DNA of 64,000 nt from Ianthella basta (lineage: Eukaryota; Porifera; Demospongiae; Verongiida; Ianthellidae). The stretch is taken from assembly GCA_964019415.1 (NCBI GenBank), contig OZ025872.1, positions 1-64,000 of the forward strand. Direction: 5' to 3'. Within the stretch, counting starts at the first letter, position 1. Each line of letters begins with the position of its first letter. Of the stretch, positions 12,061-26,862 are shown piece by piece. The notes beneath the pieces are model-generated. The model was not told the DNA's origin. It saw nothing but the letters and a program-made list of their open reading frames with translations, and did no database searches. Made by a program: the position numbers and the translations under genes.

Positions 12061-15000
12061 ACGAGATGCACTGGACCCCCTACGACATGCACTGGACCCA
12101 CATTGAGATGCACTGGACCTCCTACGAGATGCACTGGACCCCCTACAAGATGAACTGGACCCCCTACGAGATGCACTGGACCCCCTACAAGATGAACTGC
12201 ACCACCTACGAGATGCACTAGATTCCCTACGAGATGCACTGGACCCTCTACTACATTCACTCGACCCCCTTTGATATGAACTGGACCCCCTATGACATGC
12301 ACTAGAAACTTTACGAGATGCACTGGACCCCATACGACATGCACTGGAAACCTTACGAGATGCACTAGACCCCCTACGAGATGCACTGGACCCACTGCGA
12401 GATGTACTGCACCTTTTTCGAGATGCAATGGACCCCCTACGAGATGCTCTGGACCCCCTACGACATGCACTGGACCCCCTACGAGATGCACTGGACCCCC
12501 TACTAGATGCACTGGACCCTTTCGAGATGCACTCTACTCCCTACAAGATGCACAGGACCCCCTACGAGATGCACTGGACCCCCAACGAGATGCACTGGAC
12601 CCCCTACGAGATGCACTGGACCCCCTTCGAGATGCACTGGACCCCCTACAAGATTCTCTGGCGTCCTACGAGATGCACTTGACCGCCTACGAGATGCACT
12701 GAACATCTCTAAATGATGCACTATACCCTCTACGAGATGTACTGAACCCCCTTCAAGATGCACTGGACCCCCTACGAGATGCACTGGACCCCCTACAACA
12801 TGCACTGGACCCCCTACGAGTTGCACTGGACCCCCTTCGAGATGCACTGGACCCCCTACGACATGCACTGGACCCCGTTCAAGAAGCACTGGAGACCCTA
12901 CAACATGCACTCTACCCCTTACGAGATGCACTGGACCGCCACGAGATGCACTGGACCCTCTACTAAATACACTGGATCCCCTTCGAGATGCACTTGACCC
13001 CCTTCGAGATGCACTGGACCTTCTACAACATGCACTGGAGCTCCTATGAGATGCACTGGACCCCCTATGAGATGCACTGGACCCCCTACGAGATGCACTT
13101 AACCGCCGAGACGCACTGGACAACCCTAAATGATGCACTTGACCCTCTACTAGATGCAATGGACCACCTTCAAGATGCACTGGACTCCCTACGACATGCA
13201 CTGGACTCCCTGCGACATGCACTGTACCCCCTACGACATGCACTAGACCCCCTACGAGATGCACTGCACCCCCTTCAAGATGCACTGGACCCCCTACGAC
13301 ATGCACTGGACCCCCTACGAGATGCACTGGACCCCCTACGACATGCAATGGACACCCTACGAGATGCACTGGACACCCTACAACATGCACTGGACCCCCT
13401 TCGAGATGCACTGGACCCCCTACGAGATGCACCAGACCCCCTACGACATGCACTGGACCCCCTACGACATGCACTGGACCCACATTGAGATGCACTGGAC
13501 CCCTATGAGATGCACTGCACCCCCTTCGAGATGCACTGGACCCCCTACGACATGCACTGAACCCCCATACGAGATGCACTGGACCCCTGCGAGATGCACT
13601 GGACAACCCTAACGGATGCACTTGACCCTCTACGAGATGCACTGGACCTCCTACATGATGCACTGGACCCCCTATGAGATGCACTGGAACCCCTACGAGG
13701 TGCACTGGACCCACTACGAGATGCACTGGACCCCCTACGACATGCACTGGACCCACATTGAGATGCACTGGACCCCTTACGAGATGCACTGGACCCCCTG
13801 CAAGATGCTCTGAACCCCCTACGAGATGCACTGGACCCCCTACGAGATGAACTGGACCACCTACGAGATGCACAGAACTCCCTACGACATGCACTGACCC
13901 CCCTACGAGATGCTCTGGACCCCCTTTGAGATGCACTGGACCCCCTAAGACATGCACTAGACCCCATACAAGATGCACTAGACCCTCTACGACATGCACT
14001 GGACCCCCTAGGAGATGCACTGGACCCCCTTCGAGATGCACTGGACCGCCTATTAGATGCACTGGACAACCCTAAAGGATGCACGTGACCCTCTACGAGA
14101 TGCACTGGACCCCCTACATGATGTACTGGACCACCTACAAGATGTATTGGATTCCCTACGAGATGAACTGGTCCACCTACGAAATGCACTGGACCCCCTA
14201 CGAGATGCACTGGACCACCTACAAGATGCACTGGACCCCCTTTGAGATGCACTGGACCCCCGACGACATGCACTGGACCCCGTACGAGATTCACTGGACC
14301 TCCTACGAGATGCACTGGACAACCCTATAGGATGCACTGGACCCCTTACTAGATGCACTGAACCCCCTTCGAGATGCATTGGACCTTTTACAACATGCAC
14401 TGGACCACCTACAAGATGCACTGGACCCACTACAAGATGCACTGGACCCCATACAAGATGAACTGGACCCCCTACGAGATGCACTGGACCCCCTACGAGA
14501 TTAACTGGACCACCTACGAGATGCACTGGACTCCCTATGAGATGCACTGGACCGTCTACTAGATGCACTCGATCCCCTTCAAGATGCACTGGACCCCCTA
14601 CGACATGCACTGGACACCTTACGAGAATCACTGGACCCCCTACGAGATGCACTGGACAACCCTAAAGGATGAACTAGACCCCCTACGAGATGCACTGGAC
14701 CCCCTATGAGGTGCACTGAACCCCCGACGAGATGCACTGGACCCCCTACGAGATGCACTGGACCGCCTACAAGCTCCACTGAATAATCCTAAAGGATGCA
14801 CTGGACTCCCTTCGAGATGCACTGGACCCCCTACGACATGCACTGAATCCCCTACGAGATGCTCTGGACCCCCTTCGAGATGCACTGGACCCCCTAAGAC
14901 ATGCACTAGACCCCATACGAGATACACTGGACCCCCTACGACATGCACTGGACCCCCTAGGAGATGCACTGGACCCCCTTCAAGATGCACTGGACCCCCT

Positions 15001-18000
15001 ACGAGAAGCACTGGATTCCATACGAGATGCACTGGACCGCCTATTAAATGCACTGGACAACCCTAAAGGATGCACGTGACCCTCTACGAGGTGCACTGGA
15101 CCCCCTACATGATGCACTGGACCACCTACAAGATGTATTGAATTCCCTACGAGATGAACTGGACCACCTACGAAATGCACTGGACCCCCTACGAGATGCA
15201 CTGGACCACCTACAAGATGCACTGGACCCCCTACGAGATGCAGTGGACCCCCTACGACATGCACTGGACCCCGTACGAGATTCACTGGACCCCCTACGAG
15301 ATGCACTGGACAACCCTATAGGATGCACTGGACCCCTTACTAGATGCACTGGACCCCCTTCGAGATGCATTGGACCTTTTACAACATGCACTGGATCACC
15401 TACAAAATGCACTGGACCCACTACAAGATGCACTGGACCCCCTACATGATGTACTGGACCCCCTACGAGATGAACTGGACCCACTATGAGATGCACTGCA
15501 CCCCCTACAAAATGCACTGGACCCCTTACAAGATGCACTGGACTCCCTACAAGATGCACTGGACCCCCTACGAGATGCACTGGACCCCCTACGAGATGCA
15601 CTGGACTCCCTACGAGATGCACTGGACCTTCTACGACATGCATCGGACCCCCTACGAGATGCACTGGACCCCCTTCGAGATGCATTGGACCTTTTGCGAC
15701 ATTCACTGGACCACCTACAAGATGCACTGGACCCCCTACGAGATGAACTGGACCCCCTACGAGATGCACTGTACCCCCTACAAGATGCACTTGACCCTCC
15801 ACAAGATGCACTGGACCACCTACAAGATGCACTGGATTCCCTACGAGATGCACTGGACCCACTACTAGATGCACTGGACCCCCTTTGAGATGCACTAGAC
15901 CCCCTACGACATGCACTGGACCCCTTACGAGATGCACTGGATACCCTACGAGATGTACTGGACAACCCTAAGGATGCACTGGACCCCATACGAGATGTAC
16001 TAGACCCCCTACAAGGTGTACTGCACCCTCTTCGAGATGCGCTGGACCCCCTACGACATGCACTGTACCCCCTACGAGATGCACTAGACCCCCTACGAGA
16101 TGCACTAGACCCCCTACAAGATGCACTGGATCCCCTTCGAGATGCAATGGACCCTTTACAAGATGCACTGGACCCCCTACGAGATTCACTGGACCCCCTA
16201 CGAGATGCACTGGACCTTCTATGAGATGCACTGGACCCCCTAGGAGATGCACTGTACCCCCTTCGAGATGCACTGGATCCCCTTTGTCATGCACTGGACT
16301 TCCTACGAGTTGCATTGTACCTCCTTTGAGATGCATTGGACCTTTTACGACATCCACTGGACCGCCTACAAGATGCACTGGACCCCCTACGAGATGAACT
16401 AGACCCCCTACGAGATGCATTGTATCCCCTACAAGATGCACTTGACCCCCTACAAGATGCACTGGACCACCTACTTAAGATGCACTGGATTTTCTACGAG
16501 ATGCACTGGACCCACTACTAGATGCACTGGACCCCCTTCGAGATGCACTGGACCCCCTACGACATGCACTGGACCCCTTACGAGATGCACTGGATACCCT
16601 ACAAGATGTACTGGATAACCCTAAAGGATGCACTGGACCCCATACGAGATGTACTAGACGCCCTACGAGGTGTACTGCACCCCCTTCGAGATGCGCTGGA
16701 CCCCCTACGACATGCACTGTACCCCCTACGAGATGCACTAGACCCCCTACAAGCTGCACTGAATCCCCTCCGAGATGCAATGGACCCCCTACGAGATGCA
16801 CTGGACCCCCTACGAGATGCACTGGACCCCCTACGAGATGCACTGGACCTTCTATGAGATGCACTGGACCCCCTAGGAGATGCACTGTACCCCCTTCGAG
16901 ATGCACTGGATCCCCTTCGTCATGCACTGGACTCCCTACGAGTTGCACGAGACCCCCTACGACATACCCTGGACCCCCTACGAGATGCACTGGACCCCTT
17001 ACGAGATGCACTGGACCCCCTACGAGAAGCACTGGACCCTCTACGAGATGCACTGGACCCCCTACGAGATGCACTGGATCCCCTATGAGATGCACTGAAC
17101 CCCATACAAGATGCACTGGACCCCCTATGAGATGCACTGGACCCCTTACGAGATGCACTGGACACCCTACGAGCTGCACTGGATCCCCTACGAGATGCAC
17201 TGAACTCCCTACAAAATGCACTGGACCCCTTTCGAGATGCACTGGACCCTTACGAGATGCGCTGGACACCCTATGAGATGCACTGGACACCTTACAAGAT
17301 GCACTCGACACCCTACAAGATGCACTGGACCCCCTACGAGATGCACTGGACCCCATACAAGATGCACTGGACCACCTATGAGATGCACAGGACCACTTAC
17401 AAGATGCACTGGACTTTCTACAAGATGCACTGGACCCACTACGAGTAGCACAGGACCCCCATCGAGACGCACTGGACCCTCTATGACATGCACTGGACCC
17501 CCTACAAGATGCACTGGACCCCCTACATAATGCACTGGACAACCCTAAAGGATGCACTGGATCCCTGTCGTCATGCACTGGACTCCCTACGAGTTGCACT
17601 GGACCCCTTACGGTATACCCTGGACCCCCTACGAGATGCACTGGACCCCTTACGAGATGCACTGGACCTTCTACGAGATGCACTGGACCCCCTACGAGAT
17701 GCACTGGACCCCCTACGAGATGCACTGGACCCCCTACGAGATGCACTGGATCCCCTATGAGATGCACTGAACCCCCTACAAGATGCACTGGACCCCCTAC
17801 GAGATGCACTGGACCCCTTACGAGATGCACTGGACACCCTACGAGCTGCACTGGATCCCCTACGAGATGCACTGAACTCCCTACAAAATACACTGGACCC
17901 CTTTCGAGATGCACTGGACCCTTACGAGATGCGCTGGACACCCTACAAGATGCACTGGACCCCCTACGAGATGCACTGGACCCCATACGAGATGCACTGG

Positions 18001-19553
18001 ACCACCTATGAGATGCACAGGACTACTTACAAGATGCACTGGACTTTCTACGAGATGCACTGGACCCACTACGAGAAGCACTGGACCCCCATCGAGACGC
18101 ACTGGACCCCCTATGACATGCTCTGGACCCCCTACAAGATGCACAGGATCCTCTACCACATCCACTGGACCCCCTTCGAGATGCACTGGATCCCCTTCGT
18201 CATGCACTGGACTCCCTACGAGTTGCACTGGACCTCCTTCGAGATGCATTAGACCTTTTACGACATCCACTGGACCACCTACAAGATGAACTGGACCCCC
18301 TATGAGATGTACTGTACCCTCTACAAGATGCACTTGACCCCCTACGAGATGCACTGGACCACCTACGAGATGCATTAGATTCTCTACGAGATGCACTGGA
18401 CCAACTACTAGATGCACTGGACCCCCTTCGAGATGCACTGGACCCCCTACGACATGCACTGGACCCCTTACGAGATGCACTGGATACCCTACGAGATGTA
18501 CTGGACAACCCTAAAGGATGCACTGGACCCCATACAAGATGTACTAGACCCCCTACGAGGTGTACTGCACCCCCTTCGAGATGCGCTGGACCCCCTACGA
18601 CATGCACTGTACCCCCTACGAGATGCACTAGACCCCCTACGAGATGCACTAGACCCCCTACAAGCTGCACTGGATCCCCTTCGAGATGCAATGGACCCCC
18701 TACGAGATGCACTGGACCCCCTACGAGATGCACTGGACCTCCTACGAGATGCACTGGACCTTCTATGAGATGCACTGGACCCCCTTCGAGATGCACTGAA
18801 TCCCCTTCGTCATGCACTGGACCCGCTACGAGATGCACTGGACCCCCTACGACATACCCTGGACCCCCTACGAGATACACTGGACCCCTTACGAGATGCA
18901 CTGGACCCCCTACGAGAAGCACTGGACCCCCTACGAGATGCACTGGACCCCCTATAAGATGCACTGGATCCCCTATGAGATGCACTGAACCCCCTACAAG
19001 ATGCACTGGACCCCCTACGAGATGCACTGGACCCCTTACGAGATGCACTGGACACCCTACGAGCTGCACTGGATTCCCTACAAGATGCACTGAACTCCCT
19101 ACAAAATGCACTGGACCCCTTTCGAGATGCACTGGACCCTTACGAGATGCGCTGGACACCCTACGAGATGCACTGGACACCTTACGAGATGCACTGGACC
19201 ACCTATGAGATGCACAGGACCACTTACAAGATGCACTGGACTTTCTACGAGATGCACTGGACCCACTACGAGAAGCACTGGACCCCCATCGAGATGCACT
19301 GGACCCCCTATGACATGCACTGGATCCCCTACAAGATGCACTGGACCCCCTACATAATGCACTGGACAACCCTAAAGGATGCACTGGACCCCCTTCGTGT
19401 TGCACCGGACCCCCTTCGACATGCACTGGACCCCCTACGAGATGCACAGGACCCTCTACCACATGCACTGGACCCCCTGCAAGATGCACTGAACCTCCTA
19501 CGAGATGCACTGGACCCTTACAAGATGCACTTGACCCCCTATGGAGTGCACAA
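12061..19553. repeat. 7.5-kb satellite array, 21-bp unit with higher-order repeats
   Basis: About 355 copies of a 21-bp unit with consensus core GATGCACTGGACCCCCTAC plus GA or CA. Variants form larger periods: 14058-14320 closely matches 15046-15310 (offset 988), and units containing ACAACCCTAAAGG recur at about 16615, 17540, 18505 and 19370. Because 21 is a multiple of 3, several frames stay open for hundreds of codons (HWTPYEM forward, VHLVGGP reverse). There is no start context, splice logic or domain, so I do not call them genes. Confidence 0.95.
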
Positions 19554-19938
19554 CGGAAGCAATCAAAAGACGCCATTCAGCGTTCACCACGTGTGTTCAA
19601 AGTGCTAGATTGCTTCGTATGAAGGAATGAAACGTCATGCAATCCTAAGAGTATTAGAAGTTGCTCTTGCACAGATTCTGGAAACTGCCTGTGTGGTCCC
19701 ACAGCTGGCGTTCAATATGCCGTGCTAGTGTGCGGCCTTGCTTGTTGGCTTGCATGCAATACCCAAGTCAATAACTGCATACACTGCATACATCTGCTTA
19801 TGCTTGTAACAAGAAACAAACTAGTGAGGACACAGAACACGAGTCAACAGTATCATACACATGTTCCGGGTACATGACAACACACACAGTAAATGGGTGC
19901 AAGAAACACAGACAAGGCAAGACACATTTACAGCTTGG
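19554..19938. other. 3' flank of the LRP5/6 gene
   Basis: Unique sequence between the satellite array and the stop codon of the minus-strand LRP5/6 gene. It presumably contains its 3' UTR. No gene was seen. Confidence 0.4.
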
Positions 19939-22900
19939 TTAAACCATTGTGGATGAAGATGAATAATTGATGTCATCTTTGTGAAATTCGCCATTAACTG
20001 ATCGTGATGTGACTGGAGAAGGAGGGGGCGGAGGTGTACAATGCGAATTGGATGCCAAGGAAACTACATCAGAGGGGCTGCCCGCAGACAAAGGGGGGTA
20101 AACACCATAGTCAGCACTAAAGTGTTGCAACTGCAAGTGGGAATCGATATCAAGCGGTGGTTTACGGTGGATACTTTGGGGCTTCCCTTTCTCAGAAACT
20201 GAGGAAATCTTGTCATAATCACTCATGAAGCTGAAGCTGACAGAAGGGTTTGGAGCTCGGTAGCTGCGATCTTCAGGGTCAACCAGGAATTCAGGATCAA
20301 AGGTAACAATTGAAGGATGTGGAACCATGGCAATGGACTTTTGGGTGATGGGTGACGGCGGGGGGTCAGAGGCAACCATAGTCTCCAAAGAATGGTCTGA
20401 ACCTGAGAAAGCACCCTTTTTCTCGAGTCCCGGTAACACTGTGAAGGGCATGTCTGGTTCAGTTGCTGACGAAACATGTGTCTCCCTGGTCAGAGTAGAC
20501 ATGGAGCAAAATGACCCTTCAGACTGCGATGCCTCCCCTCCCTGTGCTGTGCTAACAGACATCCGTGTCAGACGTGCGGATGAGCCATTCTGACTGGAAA
20601 CAGCTTTGGTTGTCTTCTTGTCCCGTAGGTACCTGAGAAGCAAAGCACCCACGAACACCAGCACCAGTGCTGTGCTAATGGACAGCAGAAGGGAAGTAGC
20701 AAGGATGGCGGGTTGGTCACCAACTGATTGGGGCGCGGGGATGGTCTGAGTACTTGGTGACGAAGAAGATGACCCTGAACACCAAGACAAATTGATGCCA
20801 TGCACTGACCCCAACAGTAACCATTACCCACGTTAACAGCAACAGACATCGCTATGCTCACACACAGGCAGCTGCTACCTCTTTTAGTCCAACTATAGCC
20901 ATCAATAAACTTACAAAAGTAGCTATCACCATGGCACACTAATGTGACAGCTGTCACCCTCACTCACTACAATGACAGCTGTACCCCCCCCCCCCCCCCC
21001 CCCACACATACACATACAAGTGCAACTGTCGCAAACCTACCTGTAATGTTACAGTTCATCTCATCTGACCCATCCTCACAGTCAGGATGGGCGACAAAGA
21101 GCTCACATCGGAAATTGATATCCACACATTTTGTCTTGTCTGCACACATAAACTGGGTCGAATTGCATTGAACTGGAGATAGGTGAGAGCAGGGCAGCAG
21201 TCAGACTGTGATGAATGGTGGCAACAGCAATGATGTACAGAAACAGTGAGAATAAGAGCAGTCTGGCACCGGATAGACCACCCAGTCGCAGTGCCTCACC
21301 ACTACCAAACACACAGCAACCTCTCACACAATTTCATATGAATCCATTAGGGTTGTGTGTGTGTGTGCGTGCGTGCATGTGTCAATGCTAAGGAAAGACT
21401 GTGACAGTACCCAGCATGCTCTGCCAGAATGAGCACTCACTGCAGTTCTGGTTGTCTGCATCCAGGTTTTCACACCTCTCCAGATTATGCTCTGAACACC
21501 GTTCTTCATAGAAAATGCACTCATCCCCAGTCGCAGTAACGCACCGCAATTGCCCCATAGGACACTTACCTGTACAGAGAGGGTTAGTTGCCGTGGTCAT
21601 TGGCTGCTATTGGGTTAGGGTTAGCCTAACCCTAACCCTAAGTGACAGCTAGAGTAGCACAACAGCACACCCAGCCTTGCACCAAACACAGCTTACATTA
21701 GGAAAGATGTACAGCAATGCCAGTGTAACCATTCTGTTAACAGAGCACATTATAACCTACAACATGGCATTACTGCAGTGGAAATGGTCTACACCCCAAG
21801 AGCTTGGTACTAAGGCATTTCATGTCGCACACAAGCACACCATGTGTGCATTACTTTGGGAGTGATAGGGAGTGATAGTGATAGGTTTAGAGAGAGCACC
21901 TACGTATATACACAACTTGCAAGGTGCCTGCGACTACCCCACTCACAGGTAAGTAGGGTGGGGGGCTCATCAGTACCATCAGGGCAGTCATCAAAGCCAT
22001 CGCACTCAGAAGTTGTTAGGATACAGTGCCTGGTTTCCCTGCATCTGGTCTCAGTCGCTGAGCAGTGCGGCTCCTGGCACTCCTGAGACGACTCAATATG
22101 GGTATGTTGATATGGGCAGATGCACTGATAGGGCAGTACCCTTAGGGCTAGGGGGTCACTGGGTCTACACCAGTATGGGCAAGGTGCTTCATCGACCAGG
22201 CAGGGATGGACCCCACTACCTACATGGGACGAGGCAGGGAGAGCAGTGACAGTCTCTGACACACAAGGTGCATGAGCAGGTGCAGCTGTGGGCATACTTG
22301 GGGGGTAATGGGAGAGGGTGAACACAAAGTCAGTGACGCCTTGTGCCTCAGTAACAGCCGTCGAGGGCTGATGGCTGACTGCCTTCTTGTTCTTCATAAC
22401 AGCCTTCTTGCTGGGCTCGTACCAGTACACATAGTCCTCTGCCACCCTCAGCACTGCAGGGCAGGGCAGGTGGGAATGGGATGGCAGCAGCAGCATCAAC
22501 CAGTAACATGCAATAGCCACAGATCACATGCAATGGACTCAAGATGTAACAGTTGACTAGATGACGTTGAAAGACTTTCTTTCGATTTTAATATCATTTC
22601 AATTTCATTTTTCAATCATCGACTAGATGGGTGCAGGGTGATATAGGCTGGTGAACACAAGGTTACGTGTCAGCTCCAGGGTACTGTCACTGCTCCTTGC
22701 AAGGTGAACACAGCGTGCCAAGGCCATGCACGTAGTATATGGTCAATGATATCTGATGCAAAGTAGCAAACCACCCACCACGGTTCAAGAGCACTTACAG
22801 GGCTTCCCACTGTCCACTGCCGCATTTCTAACAAGGTCATGAATTCCTCGACTTGTGAAGTTGTAGTAATACACGGTGCTATGCAGGGCACAGAGGGAGT

Positions 22901-25900
22901 ACAGACATCACCTTCACACGGACCATGTCCACACAGACCACGCCCACACAGACCACGCCCACACGGACCACGTCCACACGGACCATGTCCACACGGACTG
23001 TGTCCACACGGACCATGCCCACACGGACCGTGTCCACACGGACCACGCCCACACAGACCATGCCCACACGGACCACGCCCACATGGACAAGCGTGGTACA
23101 CCAACACACCACCAGCAACCTCACAGGTCAACGAGCACTCACTTCACTGCAAGGTCCACCCAAAAGAGGTTGCCAAAGTCTACAGCATCGTCATAGACCA
23201 GGGAGTGTGGCCGTCTCAGGATATTGCCATTACGTATGGCACCAATGTCACCAGATGGGGTAAGGTTGCGGAAGTGGATTTCTAAGCTGTTGTAGTTGAT
23301 TGTAGATATCCAGAACAGCCGACTGCGGAGAACAGTCCACACAATACAGTATGTGTCATCACACCACATCACTGACACAACAACACAACCATACATGATC
23401 GTTGTTTGGCATAACAAGGTGGCAAGGTGTTTACTATGCAAGTAATAGGAAACCTGAGGGGCACGTCACTGTTAGTCACTCAAATCTGTACACAAAATTT
23501 GACAGAATAAGCATTTCCTCCTTCCATCACATAACACATGCAGTGAGTCCTCTCACCCGTGCAGAGGGTCCACTGCAATGTCTCTGAACCGTGTTCGCTT
23601 GTCATACTCAAACACTTCTGGGCTACCTCCCTTGCGACCCACACCCTCTATGAAATGGGCCTGCCCACTCCAGAACCAATTTCCCCCCAAACGGTCATAC
23701 TGAAGACGGGACCACTGCCATGTGTTGCTTGAGTTGAAGCGCACAACAGTTCTCTGTGAGGAGCAAGTAACACAAGACCCAACCATGTTGCAGCAGGTGC
23801 CACCGAAAGGCTACTACAACTTTAACAAGACACAAACCTGGGTCCAATCCCCTAAGTGGAGGGCAGTGACAGCGTGGACATCCAGCACGAACACCTCGCC
23901 GAAGTGAGGGTCATACTGGATGGATTGTATGTCCGTTCCTGTAAAGGGCAGTGCCTGCAGCGTCTTCCAAGACAGACTGCCACCAGGTTGGTACGGTGCC
24001 AGCAGGAGCTCAGTGTTAGTCGAGACCAGTAGAAATGGCTCTACATCTGAGGCACACAGACGTTGCATGTGCAATACGTATGTACGTAGCATACACACCA
24101 CAGCACATGCACACATGAAGTGACCTCTACCTGTGCACTTCTTTCCATCCTTCCCCAGCACCATGTGTGGTGGGCACTGGCACACAAATCCCTCCTGCTG
24201 CGGCAGGCACACATGGCTGCAGCCTGCCTTACGAAACTGGCACACATGGAAACCTACACACACATATACACACACACATACACATACACACACACACGTG
24301 AGCCTGGCAGGTGGCAAAGGTGGGAGGGCTTGGTACACCTACCTCGCTGACTGATGGGGGAGAGGATGGTAATGTCATGGAACACAACATCGTTGATAAG
24401 TAGGGGTGAATACGGACACCCGGTGTGCTGCTGCACCACGCAGACATACTGGCTCCGGTTAGTTTGGTTAATCAGCAGAAAGGTTTGGCTGCCCCTGGCT
24501 GCCACTGACTGCATCATAACACCTTTGTGCAGCTTCAGATCCTGGTCAGTCTTGAAGTTGTGGTAGAAGGCGGTATCATTCTCAGTGCCCTCAGAAGACA
24601 CGATTGAGAAAAGGCTCTTCTCCTCAACTTCAAAGAAAAGTTTCTGCACTGTCTCACCCTCCATCTTCAGGGCATACAGGAGCTGAGGAGTACTGCAGTT
24701 GTCAAACTTACAAAACAGCACTCGCCCCACAGGAGACCCCTGCTGGACCCAGTACAGTGTCCTGTAGTGACAGCAGAGCACAATCCATGTCCACCTCCCA
24801 CCCCCTACACCGCACCAGCACTGCACCACACACACCTGTTCTCAGAGTTCACCGCCAGCCTTGTCAATCCAGTCAGCCCCGCCTTGAAAACACGGTGACC
24901 CAATCCATCAACCGCCACATAGTCGATCCGTCCCTCCTCCGGGAGGGTCCAGAAGATGTTGCCTCCTAGCCAGTCCACGTCAATAGCCCCCACCGGACCA
25001 GACCCATGCAGGTCCACCACCAAGCGAGGGCTACCATTTGCTGTGACATTTTTTATTGAGCCTTCAAAGTGGTACTCCAAGTTCAACACATAGATACCCT
25101 GCCAGTGAACCAAAACACACCTCTCCATCAACCAACAGTACAACACACACCTCTCCATTAACCAACAGTGCAACACACCTCTCCATCAACCAACAGTGCA
25201 ACACACACCTCTCCATCAACCAACAGCGCAACACACACCTCTCCATCAACCAACAGCGCAACACACACCTCTCCATCAACCAACAGTGCAACACACACCT
25301 CTCCATCAACCAACAGCGCAACACACACCTCTCCATCAACCAACAGTGCAACACACACCTCTCCATCAACCAACAGTGCAACACACACCTCTCCATCAAC
25401 CAACAGTGCAACACACACCTCTCCATCAACCAACAGTGCAACACACACCTCTCCATCAACCAACAGCGCAACACACACCTCTCCATCAACCAACAGCGCA
25501 ACACACACCTCTCCATCAACCAACAGCGCAACACACACCTCTCCATCAACCAACAGTGCAACACACACCTCTCCATCAACCAACAGTGAAACACACACCT
25601 CTCCATCAACCAACAGTGCAACACACACCTCTCCATCAACCAACAGCGCAACACACACCTCTCCATCAAACAACAGTGCAACACACACCTCTCCATCAAC
25701 CAACAGTGCAACACACACCTCTCCATCAACCAACAGTGCAACACACACCTCTCCATCAACCAACAGTGCAACACACACCTCTCCATCAACCAACAGCGCA
25801 ACACACACCTCTCCATCAACCAACAGCGCAACACACACCTCTCCATCAACCAACAGTGCAACACACACCTCTCCATCAACCAACAGCGCAACACACACCT

Positions 25901-26814
25901 CTCCATCAAACAACAGTGCAACACACACCTCTCCATCAACCAACAGTGAAACACACACCTCTCCATCAACCAACAGTGCAACACACACTCTCCATCAACC
26001 AACAGCGCAACACACACCTCTCCATCAAACAACAGTGAAACACACACCTCTCCATCAAACAACAGTGAAACACACACCTCTCCATCAACCAACAGTACAA
26101 CACACACCTCTCCATCAACCAACAGTACAACACACACCTCTCCATCAACCAACAGTACAATACACACACATCCAACTTACCTTTTTGCCCAAGTCATACC
26201 AGAAGAGCTTCCTACTTCTGTAGTGCACTGCCACTAGGTCCAGGGAATATGAAGGCAGGATAAGACTGATGGACACCTGTGTGCTTGCGATGACTCGGAA
26301 TACAGCACGTCCAGCCCCACCCACAACGTAGAAAGAGGGATCCTCTGCATGGACACGAGGTATGCAAAGGCAGCAATCACATTAGCCGAGGCCTTCTGAG
26401 CTGAGACTAACACTAGCCACAACATGCCGAACACTAACACCACTTATCCCCTATTGAAAGGAAAACACATTAAAGGAATTCCCTCACCTTCACAGACGTC
26501 GTGCTGCAGGTGGTAACCAGAGGTGCACTCGCAAATTGCATTGCTAGTCTTAGCCAACGGGACAGGGAAGCATAATTGGTGATCTTTCTTACAGGGACTG
26601 TCGTCCGCATAACACTGGCTAGCTCCTGAGGCAGAAAACATCAGACACAGACACTGCTTGTCGAGACATGCACATATTTACAATACTAAAGTACTCCACA
26701 CACTGTGCATGACCAACACACACACACACAACGCTCAATCACACAGGGTACAGGGCCACAAGAATTATACAACACAAGTTAGCATGTCGTACAGAGACAG
26801 ACAGACAGACAGAC

Positions 26815-26862
<48 letters not shown>

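Noticed and set aside
12503-19576. Open frames of up to 519 codons (VHLVGGP, HWTPYEM and SSASRRG repeats)
   Set aside because: They follow from a stop-poor 21-bp satellite whose length is a multiple of 3. They occur in several frames on both strands and have no start, splice or domain support.
22839-23285. Pro/His-rich plus-strand frames (CPHGPRPH, HTDHAHTD)
   Set aside because: Produced by the 15-bp minisatellite in an LRP5/6 intron.
25064-26223. Long frames and regular 30-bp repeats resembling a CRISPR-like array
   Set aside because: There are no unique spacers; the repeats are directly contiguous and lie in an LRP5/6 intron. It is a minisatellite.
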